From Eledone cirrhosa (lineage: Eukaryota; Mollusca; Cephalopoda; Octopoda; Eledonidae), in assembly GCA_964016885.1 (NCBI GenBank), contig OZ024742.1:357385566-357449565 (forward strand): 64,000 bases of DNA, in the 5' to 3' direction. Shown here piece after piece: positions 54,836-64,000 of the stretch. The position numbers were made by a program, and so were the translations under genes. Within the stretch, counting starts at the first letter, position 1, and the number at the start of each line of letters is the position of its first letter. Under the pieces are notes generated by a model, which saw nothing but the letters and a program-made list of their open reading frames with translations, did not search any database and was not told the origin of the DNA.

Positions 54836-55173
54836 AATATAGAAGACCCAACTTCCCACGGGTACAAGCCGAAGCTGAAGCATATAGACAATATGCCCAC
54901 CCCCTCCCACTGTAAAGTGGTTGTGGAGGTGCCACGGCAAAAAGGTACCCAGCCTACACTGTAAAGTGGACGAGTAGGCGCCATGGAAAAAAAGCACCCA
55001 GCACTCACTGTAAATAAGGTTGGTGTTAGGAAGGGCATCCAGCTGTAGAAATCAAGCCAGAATCAGTTCCTGTATGAGAAAGACAAGGTCAGCCAACTGG
55101 ACACTGCCAACAACAAGACAACCCGTCTAACCCATGCTAGCATGGAAGAACAGGCATAATACGGTGATGATGA
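54836..55173 (+). mobile_element. GAT-tailed LINE 3' end, A1-type
   Basis: CCACGGGTACAAGCCGAAGC, ACAATATGCCCACCCCCTCC, two 57-bp subrepeats, GTTGGTGTTAGGAAGGGCAT, then ACCCATGCTAGCATGGAAGA and GGTGATGATGATG. 3' UTR only, about 340 bp. Confidence 0.88.
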
Positions 55174-55194
55174 TGCAATATACATTTCTTCTTC

Positions 55195-55450
55195 TTAGGC
55201 CACTTCTTCTGTCACCAATTGATCCAGTGGGATCTCCAAGTGAGACCAGCTGAGTTCATGGATCTTGTTCAACCATCTTGCTTAGAGTCTACTCCTGAGT
55301 TTTCTGTCATTTGGTTTTGCCTATAAAATCTGTCTAGCATTTTTTTCCTCAGACATTCTGACTACATGTCTGTAGTATTAGAGCTGTGATCTCTCAATTT
55401 GGAGAATTAGTGTCTCTACCTGGAGTGAATCCTCATTTATGAGCTATGCA
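55195..55450 (-). pseudogene. L2/Rex1-like LINE C-terminal fragment, copy 3
   Basis: GATCCAGTGGGATCTCCAAG, GTTTTGCCTATAAAATCTG, TCCTCAGACATTCTGACTAC, CTCAATTTGGAGAATTAG: same order as the 34.6- and 57.5-kb copies and complementary to 36.0 kb. Confidence 0.65.
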
Positions 55451-55807
55451 CTTTATTGAGTAACATTATTTAAAAGACCGTTTAGCCACAACTTGTATTT
55501 GCAATCGTATTCTTTTGATTATTACACAAGATTCATGAACATAGGTAAGTGTTGGCACAAATACAGAATTGAAGATAGATTTCTTTATTTGCCACAAGGG
55601 TGCACAAGTAATGGGACAATACAAACACATATGGTGGGGATTTTACATACAATCGTGTAAAAATAGTAAAATTATAACATTTAAAAAATTTTAACAATCG
55701 AAATCCCCAATAGGGGGAGGCATTAAAATGGGTTCTTTTATACCCTGTAGATAGAACAACCCTCAACTCCAGGAGAATGTTTTGCAAGTGTTCCTTTCTT
55801 CCTCAAC
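55451..55807. other. Probable LINE 3' UTR, no ORF
   Basis: Lies just downstream (minus sense) of the zf-RVT-type ORF and may be its UTR. No tail motif recognised. Confidence 0.35.
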
Positions 55808-56400
55808 CTATAGGTTTATATACAAAGAAGGCCCAATCACTTGGGCCATTCGCGCCATATTCACCCACCTTTCAGTAAATTTACTGGGGTGCAGTACCTC
55901 TCTCTCCACTCTGATTCTCCTTCTGAAGTGGTATCTAAAGAAGGGAATGAGCTGTTGTCTGGAGAGAAAGGCATCTATCGTCAGTCCTCTCAACCTTGTC
56001 TACCATATAACCTCTTTCACCATAGCCACCATACAGAGGAAAACTGCCTCTATTTCGTTTTTAAATGAAGTTGGCGGTTTGATCCTTACTATGGACTCGG
56101 CAGTCAACTGAATTTGTCCCACACGCGACAGCAGTTGTTCTGCGTAGTTCCACAGGTCGGTTACACCCGGGCAGGGTACAATTGCATGCAGGACGGTTTC
56201 AATGTCCTGCTCACATCTTGGACACATCCTCTTTGAAGGATCTCTGCTGGGGCGTCCGTGCCTGTAGATCTTTTCTCATACTGGTAGAGCTCCTTGGCAG
56301 CACTGCTAGGCCAGGGACTTTTGGAAGTTGTCCATAGGTCCTGGGTGGAAAGTCCTACTGAACAGACCGGTCAGCTCGTCTTCTACTGAATTGAAGATAG
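55808..56400 (-). pseudogene. LINE C-terminal zinc-binding (zf-RVT-like) segment
   Basis: On the minus strand: EKIYRHGRPS, RMCPRCEQDIETVLHAIVPC (C-x2-C...H-x4-C, the zinc ligands of the RT C-terminal finger), GVTDLWNYAEQLLSR, VFLCMVAMVKEVIW, TAG at 56,000-56,002 where Trp is expected, GLTIDAFLSRQQLIPFFRYH, ending at 55,808. Two more stops lie upstream near 56,280 and 56,310. It is the tail of a fifth LINE family in the window; RT and endonuclease are absent. Confidence 0.75.
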
Positions 56401-56654
56401 CAAGTTTGGCAGAGCTGTTCTGCTAGAGAATGGGCCACAGGTGGTGGACAGCAATATACCCACCAGATATAACCACAGTAACAATAATATTGCCAATTGT
56501 TTGTCTCTATCAGTGCTAGAACAACAGGATGGCGATGGTCATCTAAACAACCTAGTCTAATGAAGTTGATTGTGTGTGTGTGACATCTCACACCTATGCA
56601 GGTTTAGCTGGCCTCCTCCAAGGTATTTCCCATTGGAGGTGTCTTGGGTAATTT
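56401..56654. other. Spacer, no gene seen
   Basis: Short TG run at 56,569-56,583. Nothing else recognised. Confidence 0.4.
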
Positions 56655-56822
56655 TAATGATAGGGACCCCAGTCCTATCATCTCATTTCTACAGCTGTAA
56701 ACTGGAGCAACGTGAGATAAAGTGCCTTGTTCAAGGAAACAACACATCACCCGGTCCGAGAATTGAACTGACAATCTTTCGATTGCAAGCCCAATGCTTT
56801 AACCACTAAGCCATGCGCCTTC
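56655..56822 (-). repeat. SINE family 2
   Basis: On the minus strand the head GGCGCATGGCTTAGTGGTTA (A box), CAGTTCAATTCTCGG (B box), CCGGGTGATGTGTTG, CACTTTATCTCACGTTGCTC. The tRNA-like part is well kept. Confidence 0.85.
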
Positions 56823-57039
56823 ACAATGAGGCTGTTTGCTGGCAAATGAATCAAATATTATTATTATTTTATATAAAACTCACAAATGAAATTAAAATTG
56901 AAGAGAAAAGCAAAGATTAAACAGAATCAAAAGTCAATATAAAATTGTCTAGCAGATAAAGACTGGTTGTCTAAGTTTCCCAGCAGAATTGTCAGAGTTC
57001 TTCTGTCTGACAAGCAGCAGCAACACATACTATGAGTTT

Positions 57040-57410
57040 TATGTATGTAACTGAGTGTTGGAATAAGTGAGTGGAGTTAGAATAACCGGGGAGTTGGAAA
57101 ATTGGTAATTTTTCTAGGTTGTCTTTACTGATTTCTTTAAAAACCAGAATTAGTTGTTTAGTTTACATATTGAGAACCCAACCCATCCTATTTATTTTAT
57201 AATGTGTGGGATCTCTTGTAATGTTCTCTTTTTGTTATGTATTGTGTTTTTTAATGCCTAAAAAAAATTAAAATAAAATTTCGCCTGAGATAGATTAAGA
57301 AAATGTAATGGGGGGGGGGGGGGGTAAGAGCAGGGAAATATGAAAAATTAATAAATGGTGTGGGGTGGGGGTGATCGCTTGTTTGAGACCCAAGAAGAGA
57401 TAATAACTAC
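57040..57410 (+). repeat. Dispersed repeat, copy 2 (unclassified family)
   Basis: Same-orientation match to 7,590-7,905. A G-run of about 16 at 57,310-57,326 is private to this copy. Confidence 0.7.
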
Positions 57411-57449
57411 AACTAAATATGTTTAAGAAGAATGAAGTATAAACACTTC

Positions 57450-57700
57450 TTCTTCTTCACCCACTTATTCCTAAGCAGGTCCTGTTAAAAGTATCCCTCC
57501 CCAACTGATCTGGCTGGATCCGCAAGCTCATGTTTGTTATCCAACCATCTTGCTCGGGGTCTACTGTAAAATCTGGCCAGTGATTCTTTCCTGAGACATT
57601 CTATCCACATTCCTATAGTATTGGAGCTGTGATCTCTCAATTTGGAAAAGTAGCAGCTCTACCTGGAGTGACTCTCTCATCTCCAAGCTATGTACATGAC
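57450..57700 (-). pseudogene. L2/Rex1-like LINE C-terminal fragment, copy 4
   Basis: CTGATCTGGCTGGATCCGC, GTTATCCAACCATCTTGCTC, TCCTGAGACATTCTATCCAC, GAGCTGTGATCTCTCAATTT. One internal deletion relative to the other copies. Confidence 0.65.
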
Positions 57701-57816
57701 ATGCAATAGTTATACACACTAAATAAATATAAATGCTTTATCCAAGAACATGTGTTTAATATAAATGTTAGCAAATAAGTAAAATCTTGGAATAAGATAT
57801 TGTTCAGTAATATGAT

Positions 57817-58110
57817 GTTGTCATCATCATCATTATCACCGTTTACTGTCCGTTCTTCCATGCTAGCATGGGTTAGATGGGTTGTCCTGTTGTGGGCAGT
57901 GTCCAGTCAGCTGACCTTGCCTTGCTAATACAGGAACTGATTCTGGCTTGATTTCTACAGCTGGATGCCCTTCCTAACACCAACCTCATTTACAGTGAGT
58001 GCTGGGTGCTTTTTTCCGTGGCACCTACACAACCACTTTACAATAGGAGGGGGTCGGGGCATATCGTCTATATGCTTCAGCTTTGACTTGTACCTGTGGG
58101 AAGTTGGGTC
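57817..58110 (-). mobile_element. GAT-tailed LINE 3' end, A1-type
   Basis: CATCATCATCATTATCACCG, CATGCTAGCATGGGTTAGAT, GTTGTCCTGTTGTGGGCAGT, CAGCTGGATGCCCTTCCTAA, GTGGCACCTACACAACCACT. 3' UTR only, reverse orientation. Confidence 0.88.
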
Positions 58111-58917
58111 TTCTCTATTTATTTTAAAGGGTCTGCTGTTGACAAGTGGACTGTTAAACCATAGGCTCTCTGTTCAAAACATAACAATAGAGTCCAACCA
58201 TACAATAGAGTCCAACTGCAGAAAGTCGATTGTTTTGTACAAACCAGAGTAGTTATAGTAAAGACAGAGCATGCAAACGATGTGGGCATGTGGTTCATCC
58301 CACTTGAGACACATGAATGTAGAATAGTCCATTGTTACTTGATAGGGGAGGGAGGTGAACATGTGCACTATCAGACACGTACAGCAGTCGTGATCAGTCT
58401 TCCTTACAGTATTGTTGTTATGACCATGGGGATCCTAATCAAGACCTAATCCAACCATGAACAGTTTTTCTTTTAATGTTTAGTTTATCCAGGTCTACAT
58501 CCTACAATGACTCTCTTGTTTTTAAGATGATAGAGCATAATATGTGGAAGATTTAGCAACTAATTCTAGCAGGTCAATGAACCTCATGGTTGTTCCATTA
58601 TTTCCTCATTAAATGTAATTTCTAGAAGACATTTAAGGACATGAGATTAGCGCTGTATTTATTGGATTTAATGGTTAATAATTAATCTTCCGGATTTAAT
58701 ACTAGCATATTGCAGGAAATATCGACAGATAATCAGCTACTTAATCCCAACATACATCATGTATATGCCACCTTCCACCCTTCCATACACCTCCACCTCA
58801 TACTCCCCCCCGTCCATGTTCCTCTCCTTTTGCACCTCCCATGTCCTTACACTCCACCTGCACCTAAACATTCTGCTCCCTCACATACACCCTTTGATCT
58901 ATCTCCCCAATCCCAAG
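58111..58917. other. Spacer, no gene seen
   Basis: Contains a direct duplication of ACAATAGAGTCCAAC (58,183-58,215). A proline-rich plus frame at 58,710-58,949 has no similarity. Confidence 0.4.
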
Positions 58918-59513
58918 TCCCCAGCCCACACTGTAAAGTTATTATGTAGGTGTCACAACAAAAAGTACCCAGTTCACACTGTAAAATGGTCATGTAGGTG
59001 TCACAACAAAATCACCTAGTCCACACTCTAAAATGGTCATGTAGGTGTCACAACAAAATCACCCAGTCCACACTGTAAAGTAGTCATGTAGGTGTCACAA
59101 AAAAAAGCACCCAGTCCACACTGTAAAGTTGTCATGTAGGTGTCATAATAAAAAGCACCCCATCACACACTGTAAAATTGTCATCTAGGTGTCACAACAA
59201 AATCACCCAGTCTACACTGTAAAGTAGTCATGTAGGTGTCACAACAAAATCACCCAGTCCTCACTGTAAAGTGGTCATGTTGGTATCATGACAAAAATCA
59301 CTTAGTTCACACTGTAATGTGGTCGTGTAGGTGACATGATAAAAAGCACCCATCACACACTGTCAATGTGGTTGGTGCTAGAAAGGGCATCCAGTGGTAG
59401 AAACGAAGCCAGAAACAGTTTTGTAAGAGCAAGACATGGTTCGTCTCACAGTGAATTAACTCATCTAACCCATAATAGTGTGGAAAAATTGGATGTTAAA
59501 CGTTGATGATGAT
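58918..59513 (+). mobile_element. GAT-tailed LINE 3' end with expanded 55-60-bp minisatellite
   Basis: About eight tandem copies of a unit with CCCAGTCCACACTGTAAAGT, GGTCATGTAGGTGTCACAAC and AAAATCA (58,920-59,365), then GTTGGTGCTAGAAAGGGCAT, ACTCATCTAACCCATAATAG and GTTGATGATGATGA. Other A1-type tails carry two units. Confidence 0.88.
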
Positions 59514-60720
59514 GAATGCATTCAGTCTAGAAATATATGAAATACCAGCAACATATTTGAATTTGAAATATTTTCAATGTTATTCTGTTAAAGGGATAAC
59601 CAGGTATTTATTCCCAACAATCAGATGAACTACTTGTACTTACTTGTACTTGTGGTGGCGTTCACCCTGTGTTGGTTGAGCTGACTCTCTTGATGGAATT
59701 AATGGTGTCCCACACACAATGATCAGAGGCAATTGAATTGTTGAGGGCCAACTAATCACGATTCCAACAGCAGGTACTGAACACTCTTGGGTCCAGGTTG
59801 ATTTCAACATCGCTTTTCACAATGTTCAGCTAAGTTTTCAACTGTCCACTGCGTAGTTTGTGCTATTCTTGAAGTGGTTGTGGATCAACTGCTTCATGGA
59901 AGAATTCCACGAAGAACATTCCTGATTGGTTTGATGTTACAAAGCAAGTAGACCTCTGCATTCAATAGGAAGAGGTGCCAGCAGACAAAAAGAATGTGGT
60001 AAAGACAAAAGTAATCAAATATTTCAAGCTTGTGCAGATCAGTTACTGTCATGGCTTATGACTCACAGCCATAGAGGAAGATTTTGAGGACAAGGGCTTG
60101 GTAAATTAGGGTTTTTATCCTAAATCTGATCTCTTACCTAGATCACAACTGAGATATCAGCCAACAGAAGGTAAGGTAGGTGCTGACAATGTGGGTATCA
60201 ATATCCTCTTTTTCCTGGCCCATGGTGGATGAATTGATGTAATATAGAAAATAATGCACTCTCTCTAGGAATATACAAAATACCAGCAACCTATTTGAAC
60301 TCCAAACATTTCAGATGTTAGTCTAAATATTTAACCATTTAGCTATCTTTCTCTGTACATAAAATATTGCCTCACCCATCCTTAACTTCTGACATTTCCG
60401 ACCTAAGTTGGGGGCCCATTATAAACAATGCTAAGTTTGAACTTCCTTAGAAGAAGAATCAAATAATTAAAGATTACATAGCTGTAGCTATAACAGTGTT
60501 ATTCATAAACATGTACGATGAAATCAGAATTTTTCTTTTCAAATTAGATCTTTTACTGACTGACAAAGATTTATATTAATTCTTGAGTGAAGAGTTTTCA
60601 GTAGAGAATACTTCTTAATTATATATTCAGAATCCAACTGTGTTATTTAAAGATATTTTTCAACATTCAATGTGTTGCTTGACTCATATATAATACACTT
60701 TTCTATTGTAGCTATCAATA
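59514..60720. other. Non-coding, possible old retroelement
   Basis: 59,640-60,240 has higher GC and a texture like a decayed LINE, but I recognise no domain in six frames. Confidence 0.35.
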
Positions 60721-60749
60721 TATTTAATGAGAACAAACAGTGGCACTCT

Positions 60750-60799
60750 CTCTGATTCCTCTGTTTTTGTCTCTCTCTACGTCTTTCTCTCTCCCCACC

Positions 60800-60840
<41 letters not shown>

Positions 60841-60960
60841 CACACACAAATTTTTCAAACTCCTTATTTCTATCTCTCCTATCTTTCTCTGACTCTCTTT
60901 CTCACATTCACTCTTTCTGTCTTTCTCCCTCTCACACACACACACACATATAGGTATATA
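60750..60960. repeat. TC/TA/CA low-complexity block
   Basis: (TC)n with (TA)n at 60,818-60,840, CTTTCTCTGACTC-type repeats, CA at 60,932-60,946. Confidence 0.9.
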
Positions 60961-61233
60961 TACCTATCAAGTTTTCCTTACTTCCTCCCTATTTCTGTCC
61001 CTTACCTATCTCCTTATATATCTATCTATCAATCTACTTATCTACCTACCACTGTATGCCTCCCTCCTAAGAAATGTATCTAAAACCATGTATCATACTC
61101 TTGCTAGCAAACATATTCCAAGATAAACCATTTAGTTAGATTTTTTAAATGTGCAGTTATCAAAGTCTATGTAGAACCTATTACAATCTGTTCTGATTTA
61201 CTTTGATTTAGGATTATTGGCTATAACACATGT

Positions 61234-61462
61234 TTAACCATTTAGCATTCAAACCGGCTGTATCCGGCCAGATATCTCTCACTTCTTTCTGTTCAAACCA
61301 GCTGTAACTGTCTGCTCACACCTACATGAAGGTATTGTTCTCAAAATAAATAACATCAAAATCTCATAGATTCAATTTTACGTGAGATAATTATGTAAGA
61401 TAAAGCCTTTACTGTTGAAATATAATAGTAGATATAAAATAATGTAAATTCTAAAGGGTTAA
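61234..61462. mobile_element. piggyBac-type MITE, copy 3 (inverted)
   Basis: TTAACCATTTAGCATTCAAA at the left, AAATTCTAAAGGGTTAA at the right, TTAA at both borders. The interior is the reverse complement of copies 1 and 2 (ATCAAAATCTCATAGATTC; ATTATGTAAGATAAAGCC). Confidence 0.85.
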
Positions 61463-61510
61463 ATATCACTCAAGTCTTTCATATTTTAGCTGATATGCCT
61501 GCACTGACGG

Positions 61511-61800
61511 TATCATCATCAACATCATCATCACAGTTTAATGTCCATTCCCCACACTAGCATGGGTTAGTTGAGCTGTCCTGTTGTGAGACAAGCCAGG
61601 TCAGATGACCATGGTTTACTCATAGAGAACTGATTTTGGCTTAGTTTCTATGGATGGATCTCCTTCCTAATACCAACCACATTCAGTGTGTACTGGGTGC
61701 TTTTTGTCCTAACGTCTACATGGCAACTTTAAAGTGTGGGTTGGCTGTTTTTTGTCATGACACCTACACGGCCACATTTAACAGTGTGAGCTGAAAGTTA
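61511..61800 (-). mobile_element. GAT-tailed LINE 3' end, diverged
   Basis: TATCATCATCAACATCATCA, CACACTAGCATGGGTTAGTT, CTGTCCTGTTGTGAGACAAG, ATGGATCTCCTTCCTAATAC, two UTR subrepeats. Reverse orientation. Confidence 0.8.
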
Positions 61801-62027
61801 AAATATGACTGACTTGAGCAAATTTCAAAGTGGGATAAAATCATGATAGCCTGTATATTGTTCATTTATGTAGCTATATATTGTGTACATAGGTGTTGGT
61901 ATGGCTGTGTGGTGAGGAAGAACACATTGCAGCCACACTGTCAAAGGTTTGGTCTAAATACAGGGCACCTTGTGCAAGTGTCTTCTACTTTAACTACACA
62001 CTCAAATAAACACTTATGGCAGTGCTC

Positions 62028-62371
62028 CAGCTTGGCCACAATCCAAGGAGTGAAACCAGTAAAAGTGCCTCAGCTTGGCCATAATCCAATGAGTGAAACC
62101 AGTAAAAGTGCCCCAGCCTGGTCACAATCCAAGGAGTGAAACCAGTAAAAGTGCCCCAGCCTGGTCACAATCCAAGGAGTGAAACCAGTAAAAGTGCCCC
62201 AGCCTGGTCACAATCCAAGGAGTGAAACCAGTAAAAGTGCCCCAGCTTGGTCACAATCCAAGGAGTGAAACGAGTAAAGGTTCCCCAGCTTGGCCACAAT
62301 CCAAGGAGTGAAACCAGTAAAGGTGCCCCAGCTTGGCCACAATCCAAGGTGTGAAACCAGTAAAAGAACAA
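62028..62371. repeat. 43-bp minisatellite, eight units
   Basis: The phrase ATCCAAGGAGTGAAACCAGT recurs at 62,041, 62,084, 62,127, 62,170, 62,213, 62,256, 62,299 and 62,342, exactly 43 bp apart. Substitutions separate CAGCTTGGCC from CAGCCTGGTC variants. 43 is not a multiple of three, so frames rotate, though the minus strand stays open in places. Confidence 0.97.
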
Positions 62372-62805
62372 TATAATAAGAAAGAAAATAAAGAACTAAC
62401 CAACATATTAGGTTTTAGCACTTTATGTTTTGCGTGGCGTGGGCAAGTTTTCATAAATTTCTGATTCTTATCAAAGGTTGTATATGTATTCTGAGTACAC
62501 AATGTCTGTTGGGATATCTGCTTATTTAACACTGAAATGTGGCAGCTGCTTTCCATTATCTTCTTTCTCTCAGTGGATCCTAAACTCTAACAATATATCT
62601 CCAATTTTGGAAAATAATTATTTTCTTAAAAGCATGTAACAAGTAGTATTACTCTATAAATAGGGACAACACATGTAGTAAGACTATGTTTTGTATTTTG
62701 TACAGTGAGATTGCTGCTGAAATATTGTAATGAGAAAGAATACTCTAAATCTCAAAATGTTGCACAAAATGTACGTATCTAGCCATAAACAGATGACTAC
62801 AGAAA

Positions 62806-63062
62806 GGGACGGATTTAATGGGGAGCCATCGCTAGTGGGAGCTCCTGCTTTGTGGGGCCCCACTATTAATGGCTATATTTGTGCCCTCAGCTGGGCTTTT
62901 CAGTTTTAGGATAGTTAGAGTTTTTGAATTTAATACCTGTATGTATAACTTTTCAATTTCAATTTCTTGCGTGGGGGGGGGGCTGTGTATTCTAATTTTT
63001 TTGTGTTTGAGGAGACCACCAAACCTGAATTGCCCCAGGCTGCACAAATCTATATCTGACTG
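62806..63062 (-). mobile_element. hAT-like MITE, copy 2 (inverted, decayed ends)
   Basis: TTTTAGGATAGTTAGAGTTT and TGTATGTATAACTTTTCAA are the complement of the interior of 36,253-36,539. The left end AAGGGACGGATTTAAT and right end AAATCTATATCTG are mutated relative to copy 1, so the target duplication cannot be read. Confidence 0.7.
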
Positions 63063-63403
63063 TGACTATGGGCTATTCTGAAAGTTTAGTGTAACTACTA
63101 GATGAAGTGTTCTGCTAGATATATGAATAACAACTTCTAGTGACTTAGTGTTGGACCTGTTTAAGGTTGCTGATTCTAAAAATAATATTAGCTTTTCTCC
63201 ATCAGCTGTGCTTATCAATATATCATCATTATCACATCTGTTTTATATCTGTTTTACCATGTTTGCATGGCTTGGATAGGAAAAGATGACTTTGCTTGCT
63301 TGAGAAATGACAGTTTAGAAGGATTGCTGATGTATATTGGGAGAAGACCACTGTTAAAGGAGTACTCAGTACTTTAGTTGAGCATCAGCATCTTTCTTTG
63401 TTA

Positions 63404-63487
63404 TATTGGGTCGTCAAGTATGAAGATTGTAGACATTTGCAGACAAAATAACAGATTTCTACAAATTTCATACTTGATGACCAATAG
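63404..63487. repeat. Hairpin, about 25-bp stem
   Basis: GGTCGTCAAGTATGAAGATT..GTAGA (63,409-63,433) pairs with TCTACAAATTTCATACTTGA..TGACC (63,458-63,482) with two or three mismatches and a 24-base loop; pairing continues a few bases outward. Size and shape fit a small foldback or a hairpin precursor. Confidence 0.7.
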
Positions 63488-63607
63488 AAATAACTTATAC
63501 AGGACTAGAACTGTTTGATTCATAAAAAAACATTGGGAAAGTCCTGATGATTTCTTACGAATGAACCAGCTCTACTCATGTAGAAGTTATTTTTATAATA
63601 AAATAAA

Positions 63608-63672
63608 GATATCATCATCATCACCATCATCGTTTTATGTTTATTTTTCCACACCAACATGGGTTAGCATAT
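63608..63672 (-). mobile_element. Short GAT-tailed LINE 3' end
   Basis: ATATCATCATCATCACCATC, TTTTTCCACACCAACATGGG. Reverse orientation; the right border is a TA run at 63,669-63,682. Confidence 0.75.
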
Positions 63673-63794
63673 ATATATATAGTAAAAAGGTAAAGGTGAA
63701 AATGCACAGAAATATATTTAAAGATTATTTTTTTACTTTAATCTGACAGAATGAAAGATTTTATAATTGTTACATTAAATATAACTGGTTTCAA

Positions 63795-64000
63795 TTGATG
63801 TAACACTTTATTTCACGTTGCTCCAGTATACTCAGCTGGTAAAAATGAGTTGCACCTGTAATTTGAAGGACCAGGTTTCACACATTCTGTGTCTTGCTGA
63901 ATCTCCCTGAGAGCTATGTTAAGGGTACATGTGTAAGTGGCTGAGCTCAGCTACTTGCATGTTAATTTCTTGAGCAGCCAATTCCAATTTGAAGGACCAG
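63795..64000 (+). repeat. SINE family 2 central/3' part and adjacent duplication, runs off the window
   Basis: AACACTTTATTTCACGTTGC..TCCAGTATACTCAGCTGG matches the central block of the family-2 SINE. AATTTGAAGGACCAG occurs at 63,859-63,873 and again at the window end, so a duplication of about 127 bp is cut by the boundary. Confidence 0.6.

Overview
The window looks like intergenic or intronic DNA from a cephalopod, most likely an octopus. The evidence is tRNA-derived SINEs with the '...TTCAAATCCCGCC...GATAAAATAAAGTACCAGTAA' layout (split here), a non-LTR family whose 3' end is a (GAT)n tract and which recurs in both orientations, Penelope-like elements (PLEs), Helitrons, and very heavy microsatellite content. 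I find no host exon, tRNA or rRNA gene that I can defend. Every convincing protein similarity belongs to a transposable element, and nearly all of these are broken by stops, frameshifts or 5' truncation.

Layout. 0.7-6.1 kb: a broken non-LTR reverse transcriptase next to a broken Helitron RepHel, both on the minus strand. 6-17 kb: AT-rich spacer with SINEs, a 5'-truncated LINE with a PHD-like finger (10.0-11.9 kb), a piggyBac-type MITE, a 208-bp CAG/CAA tract and a nuclease-like retroelement fragment (13.8-14.3 kb). 17.4-18.3 kb: an islet of 27-bp repeats split by a LINE 3' end, then a foldback element. 19.37-29.73 kb: about 10.36 kb of diverged 27-bp satellite with higher-order duplications. 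30-36.5 kb: a second SINE family, a Ty3/gypsy pol remnant apparently split by an RTE-like LINE with a 10-bp target-site duplication, and LINE remnants, one carrying a hAT-like MITE. 36.5-43 kb: three different PLE fragments, a retrozyme-like unit with a decayed hammerhead, and a large palindrome. 43-51 kb: three C-terminal copies and one endonuclease copy of the GAT-tailed LINE, joined to TA-rich microsatellites. 51-53.5 kb: a canonical hammerhead motif and a PLE 3' end with an inverted terminal copy. 53.5-64 kb: more LINE tails, MITEs, SINEs and two minisatellites.

Biology. The elements fall into autonomous machinery (RT, APE endonuclease, GIY-YIG, Rep-helicase) and short passengers (SINEs, MITEs, LINE tails, retrozyme-like DNA). 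The most interesting content is RNA-level: one canonical hammerhead, a decayed hammerhead inside a 316-bp partial tandem, and three hammerhead-like cores with a one-base-pair stem III in PLE termini. Next are the giant 27-bp satellite and the repeated joining of LINE ends to TA microsatellites. All family calls come from reading motifs by eye; no search was run.
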